From NCBI GenBank assembly GCA_036504595.1, contig DASXUX010000001.1, positions 124,001 through 188,000 of the forward strand: DNA of 64,000 nucleotides. The letters are read 5' to 3'. The notes under the pieces are model-generated. The model made no database searches, was not told the origin of the DNA, and saw only the letters and a program-made list of their open reading frames with translations. The position numbers were made by a program, and so were the translations under genes. How positions within the stretch are numbered: position 1 is the first letter of the stretch; the number at the start of each line of letters is the position of its first letter. The DNA is from DASXUX01 sp036504595 (GTDB taxonomy: Bacteria; Planctomycetota; SZUA-567; H5-PLA8). This document shows positions 50,717 to 60,173 of this stretch, in pieces.

Positions 50717-52903
50717 TCACTCCGTCACCACCACCCACGTCCTTCCTCTCGCCGGAATCTTCACCTTCACCGTCACCGCTTCCGCCCGATCCAGCGTCAC
50801 TGTTTCCGGCGCCACGCCTTCGATCGAAACCTTCGCCTTCTCCGTCAGCCCCGCATAATGCAGCGGCAGGCGGATTTCGCGCTCGATCGCTTCCGGCAGC
50901 GGATTGTAGAAAAACGCGAGCGCCTTCTCCTTGCCCTGCGGATTGACGTGCACGAAGCCGTCCCAGTCGCGCCCATCCGGGCGGCGCAGATGAATCATGT
51001 CCGCATCCAGCACGTCGCGATGCTGCTTGTAGAACGCAATCCACTTCTTAACGACCGCTTTGGTCGCGTCCGTGTCGTAAATGCGCGGCCCGCGATAGCA
51101 CGCCTGCACGCCCGCGCCGAACAGATTCGACAGCCGCGCCTCGTAATGGTCGAGGTGTTCGCTGAGTGGCTCGATCGTCGCCGCCGCGCCGCCGCCGTGG
51201 TACTGCGTCAGCGGCACAAACATCCAGCCCATCGACGACGTCTTGTCCCACGTGCCGTCGAACACGTTCTGGCGCTCGATGATCTCCTGTTCGTTGCGCG
51301 GCAGCGACCAGTTCGTCTCGCGGTAGCCCATCCCCGTCTTGCTGCTGCCGTTCAGGAAATACCAATCCGGCACGTTCAGATAAACGCCGTTCGCCCGGCA
51401 CCACTTGTAAAAGTTCGTGATCGCCGTCCACTGCACCCACTGCGAATCCCCCAGATCGCGATGCCCCGGATGATCCGTGTGCCCGCAGGTGTCCGCCGGA
51501 TACGAACCATCGTGTTCCAGAATGCCAAAGCCCGTGTTGGTGAGAAACGATTGCAGTTGCGATAAATACCACTTGCCCCACGTGGATCCCAAACACGGCA
51601 TCGTGCCGAAGCGTACGCGCGCGCCGGGCCCGCCACAATTATCGGCAGGAGTCGCCGCGCCACGGCTGCCCAGCAGCGAGTACGCGCCAATCGCGATGCC
51701 TTTGGATGCCGCGTAGTCAGCGACCTCCTTGTACTTGGCCTGATACTTCGCGTCCGCGTTCTCCATGTTCATCCCGCTGCCAAAACTCAGGATGATCATC
51801 TCGACGCCGACTTCCGCCGCCTGATCGATAATCTTGCGGATCGTCTCGGGGTTGTTGGAGACCAGATGCACCATCACCGGGTTTTCCTGCGTCCACGGCG
51901 CGATGACGCGATACATCTTGCGCTGAGCCAGCCCGCGCCGCTCGCGATCCGTTCCGTCGCGCAAAAGTTCGAACGCGCGAATCGACGTCAACTGCGCCCC
52001 CGCCGCCAAATCCGTCTCCGGCCCGAACTGCGGCGCGACTTCCACCAGGCACGGCGTCTGCAATTCGTAGCTCACCTGCGTGCCATAGCTCTTGTCCGTC
52101 AGCCAGCGAACCGTGAACTGGTTCGCGCCCTTGCCATTCATCGCGCAATAGGTGTAATCCGTTTCGATATACAGGCTCGGCGGTTCCCACGCCGTGTTGG
52201 GCTCGACGGAACTCTCGCTCTCCACGACCTTCAACGTCTCGACGATCGTCTTGTTGACGCGCACCGTTTTGCCGGCGGTGTTGCGGATCGTCAGCCACTT
52301 CTCGATCAGCGGAATGCCGTCGTAAATCGCATAGTGGACATCGATCTCCGGAACTTCAGCCTTCGCCTTCATCGCGTCGGACGCCACGAAGCGCAGCACG
52401 ACCTGCTTGCCCGGAGCCGGCCAGGGATAATCCCGCGCCAGCCACTCCGCGCGTTTCTTCCACGGAAACCGCGCCGCCAGCGGCTCCTCCTTCCACTCCG
52501 CGAAACGATACGCCGGCGGATTGCTGCCCTCGCGCAGTTGATCGAGCCACTCGGCTTTCAGATAATTCTGCACCGGCTGCCCTTCCAGCCCGCCGACGTT
52601 GTAAAGCGTTCCGTCAATCGTGACCTTAGCCTCCGGCCCCGTCGCGCGCAAAATCTGCTCGCCCGTGACAAGGTTCCGGTAATCGACCGTGGCGGCATTC
52701 GGAGCCAGCCGGAAAACGCGCCGCGCCAACCCGTTCTCGATCGTCAACTCGTGGCGAGCGGCATCGAATCGCACGTCCGACTTGAACGTCGCTGGATTGA
52801 CGAGCCAATCTGTTGCAGGCGGCAACACCGATGCATCCGCCGCCGAAAGCGAGACGCAGATCACCGTGAGCAGAATTGCGCACGCAAGCACAAGTGTATT
52901 CAA
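50717..52903 (-). CDS. Secreted GH36-like glycosidase (alpha-galactosidase-type)
   Basis: This 728-aa protein has a TTG start at 52903 with GGAGG eight bases upstream, then a signal peptide (NTLVLACAILLTVICVSLS). An N-terminal beta-sandwich (LTIENGLARRVFRL) precedes a TIM-barrel-like region with VEMIILSFGSGMNME, IGAYSLLGSRG and FGILEHDGSYPAD (a candidate nucleophile Asp). A C-terminal beta domain ends in GRTWVVVTE. The GH36 assignment rests on overall layout, so other retaining glycosidase families remain possible. Confidence 0.7.
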   Translation of the reverse strand: MNTLVLACAILLTVICVSLSAADASVLPPATDWLVNPATFKSDVRFDAARHELTIENGLARRVFRLAPNAATVDYRNLVTGEQILRATGPEAKVTIDGTLYNVGGLEGQPVQNYLKAEWLDQLREGSNPPAYRFAEWKEEPLAARFPWKKRAEWLARDYPWPAPGKQVVLRFVASDAMKAKAEVPEIDVHYAIYDGIPLIEKWLTIRNTAGKTVRVNKTIVETLKVVESESSVEPNTAWEPPSLYIETDYTYCAMNGKGANQFTVRWLTDKSYGTQVSYELQTPCLVEVAPQFGPETDLAAGAQLTSIRAFELLRDGTDRERRGLAQRKMYRVIAPWTQENPVMVHLVSNNPETIRKIIDQAAEVGVEMIILSFGSGMNMENADAKYQAKYKEVADYAASKGIAIGAYSLLGSRGAATPADNCGGPGARVRFGTMPCLGSTWGKWYLSQLQSFLTNTGFGILEHDGSYPADTCGHTDHPGHRDLGDSQWVQWTAITNFYKWCRANGVYLNVPDWYFLNGSSKTGMGYRETNWSLPRNEQEIIERQNVFDGTWDKTSSMGWMFVPLTQYHGGGAAATIEPLSEHLDHYEARLSNLFGAGVQACYRGPRIYDTDATKAVVKKWIAFYKQHRDVLDADMIHLRRPDGRDWDGFVHVNPQGKEKALAFFYNPLPEAIEREIRLPLHYAGLTEKAKVSIEGVAPETVTLDRAEAVTVKVKIPARGRTWVVVTE

Positions 52904-52936
52904 TGGAATGTCCTCCGGCAGAGTCAACGCCGGAGC

Positions 52937-54082
52937 TTACTTCTTCTTCAAGAGTTCTTCCATCGCCTGCGCGAAAGCATACCCAGCCAGCGCATACACG
53001 CGCGCGCTGCCCTGATAGTGGCAGATCCAGTGGCTGATGACTTTGTCGTGCTCAACCTTGACCTTCTGGTACGCCTCGTCTTCCTTCGTCGCTTTCTCCA
53101 TCGCCTTGTTGACGAGGCGCTCCATGGCCTTGGCGTCCAGCGCTTTGTCTTTGTTTTCCTCTTTGACCTGAGCCGTCACTTTCTGCCGGATGCGATGTTC
53201 CTCCGCGCCGAGTTTCTTCGGCAACTCATCCAACGCCGCGTACCAGAATGGCGCGGTGCGGACATAGCCGAGCGTGCCCTTCAATTCCGGCTGCGAAGCG
53301 ATTTTCGCCTGAGCCGCACGGAACGCCGTCATCCCCGGACTCGCGGGCTCGCCATCCACGCCGACTTCGCCGACGACAACCGGCAGGTTCGGAACTTTGA
53401 ACTCAGCGCGCAGGTCGTGAACGAGGTGCGCGAAATTGCTGGCATACTCGTCATACACTTGATCCTTGATCTTCTTGTCGCTGCAGTAGTCGTTCCAACC
53501 CTGGAACCACACGAACCCGCAGAGTTCATATCCCTTGCCTTTGAACTGCGGGAAATTCGTGTCGAGGTTGTTCAAGCATTCGCGCACCTCGCTGACCATC
53601 TTCCGGTAGAACGCGCCCTGCTCCCGCGGAGTTCCCGGAATCTCGTACGCGGGTTTCCCGGCGCTCGGCGGCCGGAAATCGCAGTACAGATCCTTCCCGC
53701 CCCACGCCGTCTTGATCAGCAGCACCGGCTCTTCAAAGAAATCTCCCATGCCGATGCCAAAGCCGAGCTCCGGCCCAATGCGATCTTTTCCCGCGCCTTG
53801 CCCGACACTCAGCGGCGCCTTGATGAGCTCCTTGTTTCGCTGGTAATAGATGAAAACGTCGTCGCGCTCAATGAATGTGCCATCGTCCTTCCGTATCTTC
53901 TTCAGCAATCCGCCCTGCGTCGGATGCGAGGCCAGTTCATCCAGCGTCCGGACGCCGCCGTGCCCTTCCATATTCGATTGCCCGGCCAGGATGAACACCT
54001 TCACCGGCCCTTTGTCCGCGGCAAACGTTGAGAGCGCCGCAAACCCGGCGCAGACCAGCATCCATCGCATCACTCGAAACAT
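52937..54082 (-). CDS. Secreted SASA-domain esterase, copy 1
   Basis: This 381-aa protein has a signal peptide (MFRVMRWMLVCAGFAALS) and the sialate O-acetylesterase-type SGNH fold: VFILAGQSNMEG with nucleophile Ser, LLIKTAWGGK, and GFVWFQGWND. A Lys/Glu-rich helical insertion (KEENKDKALDAKAMERL) near the C-terminus distinguishes it from the next gene. It should remove acetyl groups from polysaccharides. GGAGG precedes the ATG at 54082. Confidence 0.88.
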   Translation of the reverse strand: MFRVMRWMLVCAGFAALSTFAADKGPVKVFILAGQSNMEGHGGVRTLDELASHPTQGGLLKKIRKDDGTFIERDDVFIYYQRNKELIKAPLSVGQGAGKDRIGPELGFGIGMGDFFEEPVLLIKTAWGGKDLYCDFRPPSAGKPAYEIPGTPREQGAFYRKMVSEVRECLNNLDTNFPQFKGKGYELCGFVWFQGWNDYCSDKKIKDQVYDEYASNFAHLVHDLRAEFKVPNLPVVVGEVGVDGEPASPGMTAFRAAQAKIASQPELKGTLGYVRTAPFWYAALDELPKKLGAEEHRIRQKVTAQVKEENKDKALDAKAMERLVNKAMEKATKEDEAYQKVKVEHDKVISHWICHYQGSARVYALAGYAFAQAMEELLKKK

Positions 54083-54126
54083 CGTACAGCCTCCAGTTGT
54101 CTTGCAGTCCAAACCCCCGATCACCG

Positions 54127-55056
54127 CTACTTCTTCTGCAGAAGCTTCTTCATTCCTTCGCCCAAAGCGTTTCCAATCAGAAAGTAGCTTTCCGCATTGC
54201 CGAACCAATGATGCCCGTGGCTCGGATTTGGGGAAAGCTCCTTGGGACGAGCAAAATCCTGAGTCTTGATGAAGAGCGCGTTCTTGATCCGCGCGGTTCC
54301 CTCTTCCTGAGCCTTTCGGAATTCGAACATCGGCCCGGACTCCACCGGGCCTCCGTTGCCGAGTTCGCCCACAACCACCGGAAGGTCCGGCGCGCCGAAT
54401 TCCTTGCGCAGGTCGTTGACCAGGTTCACCAGGTTCTGCGCATACTCCGGGATCGCCGGCTTCGTGCACATATCGTTCCAGCCGTGCTGCCACACAAAGC
54501 CAGAGACCTCATACTTCTGATCTTTCAGCTCTGCGAGCGCTGCGCGCACTTCCTCCAGCATCTTCTTATAAAACGGCCCGACCTCGCCGCCGGAACTGGG
54601 CGGCCGGAAGTCTTTGTACAGACTCTTGCCGCCCCAGGCCGTCTTAATCAACAGGACCGGTTCCTCGAAAAAATCGCCCATGACATGGCCGAACTGCAAT
54701 TCCGGCCCGATGTGGCTGCTGCCGCCGTAGCCCGTGTAGCCGACGGTCAAGCCGCCCTTGCGCACTTTTTCGCCTACCTTGAAGGAGATTTGAACATCGT
54801 CGCGCACCACCCATTCGCCTTTATCGTTCTTCAGATGCTTCATCAGTGCGGCGCTCTTCGAGTGCTGCATCGACCAGACAAGATTTCCCTTTCCGCCGTT
54901 GTAGTTCTTTTCATCGTTCATCGAGACGACGCCCTGCCCTTCCATATTCGACTGCCCGGCCAGAATGAACACCTTCACCGGCCCTTTGTCCGCGGCATAC
55001 GTCGATAGCGCCGCAAACCCAGCGCAGAAAAGCATCCATCCCATTCGTCCGAGCAT
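54127..55056 (-). CDS. Secreted SASA-domain esterase, copy 2
   Basis: This 309-aa paralogue of the downstream gene shares an almost identical signal peptide and start (GWMLFCAGFAALSTYAADK), GQSNMEG with the nucleophile Ser, LLIKTAWGGK and GFVWQHGWNDM. It ends in HHWFGNAESYFLIG, with a His probably in the catalytic dyad. AGGAGA precedes the ATG. The pair arose by tandem duplication and then diverged. Confidence 0.88.
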   Translation of the reverse strand: MLGRMGWMLFCAGFAALSTYAADKGPVKVFILAGQSNMEGQGVVSMNDEKNYNGGKGNLVWSMQHSKSAALMKHLKNDKGEWVVRDDVQISFKVGEKVRKGGLTVGYTGYGGSSHIGPELQFGHVMGDFFEEPVLLIKTAWGGKSLYKDFRPPSSGGEVGPFYKKMLEEVRAALAELKDQKYEVSGFVWQHGWNDMCTKPAIPEYAQNLVNLVNDLRKEFGAPDLPVVVGELGNGGPVESGPMFEFRKAQEEGTARIKNALFIKTQDFARPKELSPNPSHGHHWFGNAESYFLIGNALGEGMKKLLQKK

Positions 55057-55080
55057 CGTGCATTCTCCTGATCCTGCTCT

Positions 55081-57648
55081 CTATTTCTCCGTCAGCCCGG
55101 CCTTCGCGACCTTCACTGCCTCTGCATCCTTGATCGCCGCCTTCGCAAACAGGTCCTCTGCCATGCTCGCTTCACCCGTTGCCAGATGAAAAACAGCCGC
55201 AATCAACAAGGCTTCAACATCATCGTCCTTGGCTGCGTCCTTGGCCAGCGTGGCGCGGCAAGCCGGCGAGAGCTGCCGCCACGGCATCGGCAATTCGTTG
55301 CCCTGAATGCTCACCGTCAACGCTTTCTCGCTCGCTCCGCGCACCACGTAATCCTCCTGCCCGCTCATGCGCAAACTCACTTTCGTGCCGCTCTTCGCAA
55401 GCGCATCCAGTTTCTTGATGAACCGCGCGTGCCAGCGTTCCATCGCTTCGGCCGAAACCGCGGCAGTCTTCGCGGCTGCAGGAGCCGGCTTGCTGGCCGC
55501 CTCTTTGGGCGGGGTGGTGCCGGCCTCCGCACCAGCCTTTGTCGCTGGTGCTGCCGATGCGACCGGCGCTGAAACCTGGAGCGCCGCCGTCGAAGGATCC
55601 TTGATAGTTCCGTCCGCGCGGTAAGCCTTCGCCACTTCCGTTGCCCATCTGCCATAGACAGACTCCGGATGCTTCTCGCCATATTTCTCCAAATCGCCTG
55701 CGTACGCCGCGCTTTTGTTGCGCTTCAGCGACTCGACCAGTTGCCGGTAGTTGGCTCCCAGTTTTATCTCCATCTTCCACGCATCCTGCCGCAGCCCTTC
55801 CTCAAAGTGGCCGATGCGCTCCTTCAGGCCGTCAAACGGACCGAACTTCGCGCGAATCTTCGAGAGCTCCGCATCCAGCCGGCAAATGTCGCCGAGTTTC
55901 TCCAGCGCGTCGAGCTCCGCCACGTCTCGCTGCAGTTGGCTGTCGATATGCGCGCTCATCGCCGCAATCGCATCGGCATCTTCGCCCTTCGCCGCTTTCA
56001 GCGCCGTCGCGGCTTCGCCATAGGCTTTCTTGACGATCGCTTTGTACGCGATGTCCAGCTTCCCCTTCAGAGCCTTCGGATTCACGCCAGGGATGCCGAC
56101 CTGCACTCCTTGAATGAGCAGCTTCGGATTTCCCAGCCCAAAGATCAGCGCCATCGTGCCCGTAGGATGATAGCGCGAGGCCATGTAGTAACCGTTGTCC
56201 GCGTAGTCGCGTCCGGGCAGCAACACAAACGAGCCGTCATGGCAGCGCATCATGTTGAACCACGCCTTGTGGTAGTCCGCCATGGCGCGAAAAGCCGCTT
56301 CGTCTTCGGATGCGCCGGCGCCCAGCATGCCCCAGATGATCCCCAGATTGGAATCCGCGTGGCCATCCGGAAGACTCTTGAATGCGTGCTTCAGATAGCC
56401 GCGGAATTTCTTGATGTAATCCGCCGAATCCGCAAACTCCGGACTCAGCTTGTGCGCGATCAGCGCGCATCCCACGCGGCCAACGTAGTTGTCGCCCCCT
56501 GTTGACTTCTTGTATTTCTCCGGGTCTTGAATGCCGGCATTCAGGCAGAACTCTCCGCCATACCCGACCGCGCCGGCCGCATTCGTGCAGCGATGGTTGA
56601 ATTCCAGCGAACGCTTCATCCGCTCCGGGCCAGGTTCCACGCCGCAGCGCGCCGCCAATTGCCAGCCGATGATAGCCAGGCAGGTTGTGTACTGCATCGG
56701 GCCGTAACCGTTCTTGCCGACCTCCGCAATGTATGGACCATGCCCGAAGCCGCCGTCGTAAAGCTGCTGCAGTGCGTCAACCTTGGCGAAGTCTTCCTTC
56801 TCGAGAGCCTTGTCCCCTTTCGGACCCCAGCAGACGATTTTCCCCTGGTACTGAGCATGCTCGAGAGCGGTCACCAGCGTCTTGATCGTCGGCAGGACCG
56901 ACGTGTCCTTTGTCATCAGGTAATATTCGCTGACGGTGATCAACTGGTGAGATAAGTTCCACGTCCACGTGCCGGCGCCGGGTTGTTCAGTGCCCCATTT
57001 CTGAGCCATCTTTTTGCCGATGGCCAATTGTTTCGGATCGTCGCTTGTCAGCAGCGCCAGCGTCACCGCCATGTGAGCGTGCGATTGCCACACGCCTTGC
57101 GATTCCGGGTGCGTTTCGAAATACTTCAGCGCGCGCGCGCGGAGCAGTTCAGACTTCTTGCATTGAATCGGGTACGTCGGGCTGAACGTTCCAATCGGCT
57201 CCAGATCAACCGTGACTTTTGTGTTCTCGGCGCCGCGAGTCACATCTAAGACAAGCTTCCCGTCCTTCCCCTCCGCGGCCTCGATGCCATTGCCGAAGTC
57301 CATAATCGGGCCTTCGTAGCCGTGCGGCCCGCCGCCAAATGTGTGAGCTGAGAACGGCTTGCCCGCCACACCGGTGATCACGTCGTCCAGCTTCAGCTTC
57401 CCGGCCGCGGGCGAATCCTTAAAAATGTACTTAACGACGAACGTCTTGTCCGTCAGGATCGCGCGCGCGCCCGTCGGCCCGAGATTGACCAGAAATCCCG
57501 GCACTTCCTTATCGGGCGTGTTGTTGGCCGTCGGCGTCGTCCAGCGCCCCTGGTTTTCCTTGTCCTTGATGGCGCGAACCGGCGACGGAACCAGCAGCCA
57601 CACAGCCAGCAGCGTCAGAATAAGCAGGCCCAGCTTTCGAGCAGCCAT
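55081..57648 (-). CDS. Secreted DUF6288-like protein (855 aa)
   Basis: The ATG at 57648 follows AGGAGG. A signal peptide (GLLILTLLAVWLLVPSPVRA) precedes a PDZ-like segment (GPTGARAILTDKTFVVKYI, SPAAGKLKLDDVITGVAG). A large helical alpha/alpha-barrel-like region follows (WTWNLSHQLITVSEYYL, GYGPMQYTTCLAIIGW). An Ala/Pro-rich, repeat-derived linker (about 690-730) leads to a C-terminal domain. DUF6288 proteins are typical of PVC phyla. Function is unknown, possibly polysaccharide binding. Confidence 0.78.
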   Translation of the reverse strand: MAARKLGLLILTLLAVWLLVPSPVRAIKDKENQGRWTTPTANNTPDKEVPGFLVNLGPTGARAILTDKTFVVKYIFKDSPAAGKLKLDDVITGVAGKPFSAHTFGGGPHGYEGPIMDFGNGIEAAEGKDGKLVLDVTRGAENTKVTVDLEPIGTFSPTYPIQCKKSELLRARALKYFETHPESQGVWQSHAHMAVTLALLTSDDPKQLAIGKKMAQKWGTEQPGAGTWTWNLSHQLITVSEYYLMTKDTSVLPTIKTLVTALEHAQYQGKIVCWGPKGDKALEKEDFAKVDALQQLYDGGFGHGPYIAEVGKNGYGPMQYTTCLAIIGWQLAARCGVEPGPERMKRSLEFNHRCTNAAGAVGYGGEFCLNAGIQDPEKYKKSTGGDNYVGRVGCALIAHKLSPEFADSADYIKKFRGYLKHAFKSLPDGHADSNLGIIWGMLGAGASEDEAAFRAMADYHKAWFNMMRCHDGSFVLLPGRDYADNGYYMASRYHPTGTMALIFGLGNPKLLIQGVQVGIPGVNPKALKGKLDIAYKAIVKKAYGEAATALKAAKGEDADAIAAMSAHIDSQLQRDVAELDALEKLGDICRLDAELSKIRAKFGPFDGLKERIGHFEEGLRQDAWKMEIKLGANYRQLVESLKRNKSAAYAGDLEKYGEKHPESVYGRWATEVAKAYRADGTIKDPSTAALQVSAPVASAAPATKAGAEAGTTPPKEAASKPAPAAAKTAAVSAEAMERWHARFIKKLDALAKSGTKVSLRMSGQEDYVVRGASEKALTVSIQGNELPMPWRQLSPACRATLAKDAAKDDDVEALLIAAVFHLATGEASMAEDLFAKAAIKDAEAVKVAKAGLTEK

Positions 57649-57809
57649 GGCTGTCCTCCTCCTGCGACCGTGTTCCAAACGCCTATTGTCCTGGCCCGCT
57701 AAGAAAGTATGCTGCGCAGCGTCCGTTAATGCGGCAAAGCGGCCCGCTTTTGCGACAGGCGCCTGCGTCCACCGGAACGACAGGTCTGCTTCCCCGGAGA
57801 TCCGAAGCA

Positions 57810-59024
57810 ATGGGCAAACACCTCGCTCCCAAAAAACAGCGCACGGGCCGGCAGCGCGTCGCCATCATGCTCGACCTCGAGTGGCCCTTCCGCCGCCACG
57901 TGGACGTCTTCGTCGGCACGCAATGGTTTGCGCGCGAGCGCGCCACGTGGGATTGCGTCCTCGACGAGTTCGCCAGTGAGACCTTGCAGTTGTGCCGGCC
58001 CGGCCGCGCCCCGTACGACGGAATTATCGCTCGCGCCACGCCTGAACTGGAGCGCCAGGCCCGCCGCCACGGCATCCCCGTGGTGAATGTCTGGTACAAT
58101 TCGCCTGCTCGCGGCTTGCCCGGCGTCTTCGCCGATTTCCGCGCCTACGGGCAGATGGCCGCCGAACATCTGCTTGCCCGCGGCTTCCGCCGCTTCGCCT
58201 GCCTCTCCGGCCGAGGCGATAGCGCGCAATCCCTCGAAGTGCAAGCCTTTCACGAGGCCATCCAGCGCGCCGGCTTCCGCTGCAACTGCCGCGTGGTCGC
58301 CCGGCAAACCACTCGCAACCGAACGTCATCGCAGCGTTTCCATAGCGCCCTCGATGAATGGATCGCGTCGTGGAGCGCTCCAGTCGGTGTGTTCGTCACG
58401 TTTCCCGATGCGACCGGACGGCACGTGGCCGCCGCGTGCCAGCGGCATGGCCTGCGCATTCCTGAAGACGCCGCGCTCATCGCCAGTGACAACGAGCCGT
58501 CGCTTTGCCTGCATCCCTCGCCATCCCTGTCGGGCGTGGAAGTCCCCTACCGGCAAATCGGCTATCTTGCGGCAGAGATGCTCGACCTGCTGATGCAAGG
58601 CCGCAAGCCGCCGCTGGAGCACCGCCTGATTGCTCCGTCCGGAATCGCAGCCCGCCAGTCCACTGATTTTCTGGCCGTCGATGACAGCCTCGTTGCCGCC
58701 GCCCTGCACGAGATCGCCCGCCGTTCTCACCCCACGCTCGGTGTTGATGACGTCTGTCAGGCCATATCCGTCGGCCGCCGGACGCTGGAACGCCGCTTCC
58801 GTCGCGTGCTGGGGCGCGGTATCGCTGCCGAAATCCTGCGTCTGCGTGTGGAACGTGCCAAGCGCGAACTCGCGCATGCTCAGACGCCCCTCAAGCAGGT
58901 CGCGCGCGAAGCCGGTTTTGAAAGCGCCAAACGGCTGCACGAAGCCTTCGCCAGAGAGGTCGGCCTTTCGCCCAGCCAGTACCGTCAGCAACTTCGAATC
59001 ACCTATTCGGATGAACGCGAGTAA
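57810..59024 (+). CDS. XylR-type AraC-family transcriptional regulator
   Basis: This 404-aa protein has a LacI-like periplasmic-binding fold (VAIMLDLEWPFRRHVDVF, then VVNVWYNSPARG, then PDATGRHVAAACQRHGL) and a C-terminal AraC DNA-binding domain (VDDVCQAISVGRRTLERRF, then LKQVAREAGFESAKRLHEAF). Sugar-responsive regulators of this layout control carbohydrate genes in PVC bacteria. It is divergent from the DUF6288-like gene and probably controls the leftward esterase/glycosidase cluster. Confidence 0.92.
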   Translation: MGKHLAPKKQRTGRQRVAIMLDLEWPFRRHVDVFVGTQWFARERATWDCVLDEFASETLQLCRPGRAPYDGIIARATPELERQARRHGIPVVNVWYNSPARGLPGVFADFRAYGQMAAEHLLARGFRRFACLSGRGDSAQSLEVQAFHEAIQRAGFRCNCRVVARQTTRNRTSSQRFHSALDEWIASWSAPVGVFVTFPDATGRHVAAACQRHGLRIPEDAALIASDNEPSLCLHPSPSLSGVEVPYRQIGYLAAEMLDLLMQGRKPPLEHRLIAPSGIAARQSTDFLAVDDSLVAAALHEIARRSHPTLGVDDVCQAISVGRRTLERRFRRVLGRGIAAEILRLRVERAKRELAHAQTPLKQVAREAGFESAKRLHEAFAREVGLSPSQYRQQLRITYSDERE

Positions 59025-59044
59025 CGCAATCCTCCTGGATTGCG
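59025..59044. repeat. CGCAATCC palindrome with TCCT loop
   Basis: It is the inverse-orientation copy of 45604-45623 and starts just after the regulator stop codon. Both copies sit directly behind a coding sequence, so a transcription-terminating role is plausible. Confidence 0.6.
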
Positions 59045-59079
59045 CTCCGTAGTTTCCTGTCAAGACGCAGGGATAAGCG

Positions 59080-60141
59080 CTACGCCATCCCGCTCGCCCG
59101 AATCAGCGCCTCATGCACCAGCAGGTCTTCTTCGGGCGTCACGCCCAGGGGCTTTCCGCTGCGAATGCACTGCGCCAGCTCGGCTAATTCCGGAGTGTAG
59201 CGCCGGTACGGCGGAAGCTTGATCGTTTGCGCTCCCGCTTGATACGGCCCGGCGGCCTTCGCGAGCTCGACCGTCAAAACCGGATTTTCAATGGGCCTGA
59301 CCAACGCGCTTCCATTTGTGCCGAGAACCTCAAACGAGCGGTGCGCTCCCGCGTTCGGTTGAACGGTCGCGCTGCTCACCGTCCCGATCGCGCGCGGAAA
59401 TTCGAAGATCGCCAGCGTGTCATCCGCGAGCGAATCGGGAAGATCGGCGTGCTTTTTGAGCACCGGCGTGATCTTCTCAGGCTTCCCCATCAGCCGGATC
59501 AGTGGATCGACAAGATGTCCGCCCAGCTCGAACATGCTGCCGCCGCGGAACTGCGCCCATTGCGGACGCGCGCCGGCGCCGATGCTCGTGTTGATCGTTC
59601 CGCGGACCAGATAGATTTCGCCCAGCCAGCCTTGCCGTGCGGCTTCCAGAACGGCGTTGATTCCCGGATTGAAGCGCCACATGTAGCCGTGCTGAAGCAG
59701 CAGTTTCCTTTCCTTCGCCAACGCCACGAGTTTCGTCAGGCCCTCGGTGGTGTCGGCCGGCGGTTTCTCCAGATGCACATGCTTGCCGGCTTCAAGCGCA
59801 AGCGTCGCGTGCCGCGCATGGTCCTTGACGTCCGACTCAACCGCCACCACTTCGCAGCCGGCCAGAAGGTCCGCTTGTGAAAGCCGCTTCGCTCCAAGCT
59901 TCTCGACCGCCTCTCCGATCCGGGCGGACTCGTCACAAACGCCAACAAGTTCCCACTCCGCCGACGCGAGCACCGTCTTGATCTTCTCCAGCCCGTGCGA
60001 ATGGGTTGCTCCCAGAAAGCCTATGCGAATGCGCTTCGGGGCCGGCGCTTCCTCCGCGCCCTTGACCTCCGCCGCGATTGCAGTGGCCAGCACGGCGGCA
60101 GCACCTTTGACCAGATCGCGGCGTGAAGGTGGAGTCTTCAT
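59080..60141 (-). CDS. Tat-exported Gfo/Idh/MocA oxidoreductase
   Basis: This 353-aa protein has a Tat signal (SRRDLVKGAAAVLATAIA), the Rossmann start RIRIGFLGATHSHG, VAVESDVKDHARHA and the motif HLEKPPADTTEG with the catalytic-type Lys. Its C-terminal part has FELGGHLVDPLIRL. The ATG at 60141 follows GGAGA. It converges with the AraC regulator. The substrate is unknown, probably a sugar or cyclitol. Confidence 0.9.
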   Translation of the reverse strand: MKTPPSRRDLVKGAAAVLATAIAAEVKGAEEAPAPKRIRIGFLGATHSHGLEKIKTVLASAEWELVGVCDESARIGEAVEKLGAKRLSQADLLAGCEVVAVESDVKDHARHATLALEAGKHVHLEKPPADTTEGLTKLVALAKERKLLLQHGYMWRFNPGINAVLEAARQGWLGEIYLVRGTINTSIGAGARPQWAQFRGGSMFELGGHLVDPLIRLMGKPEKITPVLKKHADLPDSLADDTLAIFEFPRAIGTVSSATVQPNAGAHRSFEVLGTNGSALVRPIENPVLTVELAKAAGPYQAGAQTIKLPPYRRYTPELAELAQCIRSGKPLGVTPEEDLLVHEALIRASGMA

Positions 60142-60173
60142 ACGTGAGTCTCCAGCGAAAAAGAGGCGCGGCG

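Noticed and set aside
51866..54031. Very long plus-strand frame opposite the glycosidase and SASA genes
   Set aside because: Arg/His/Leu-rich shadow of real minus-strand genes in high-GC DNA, crossing a gene boundary.
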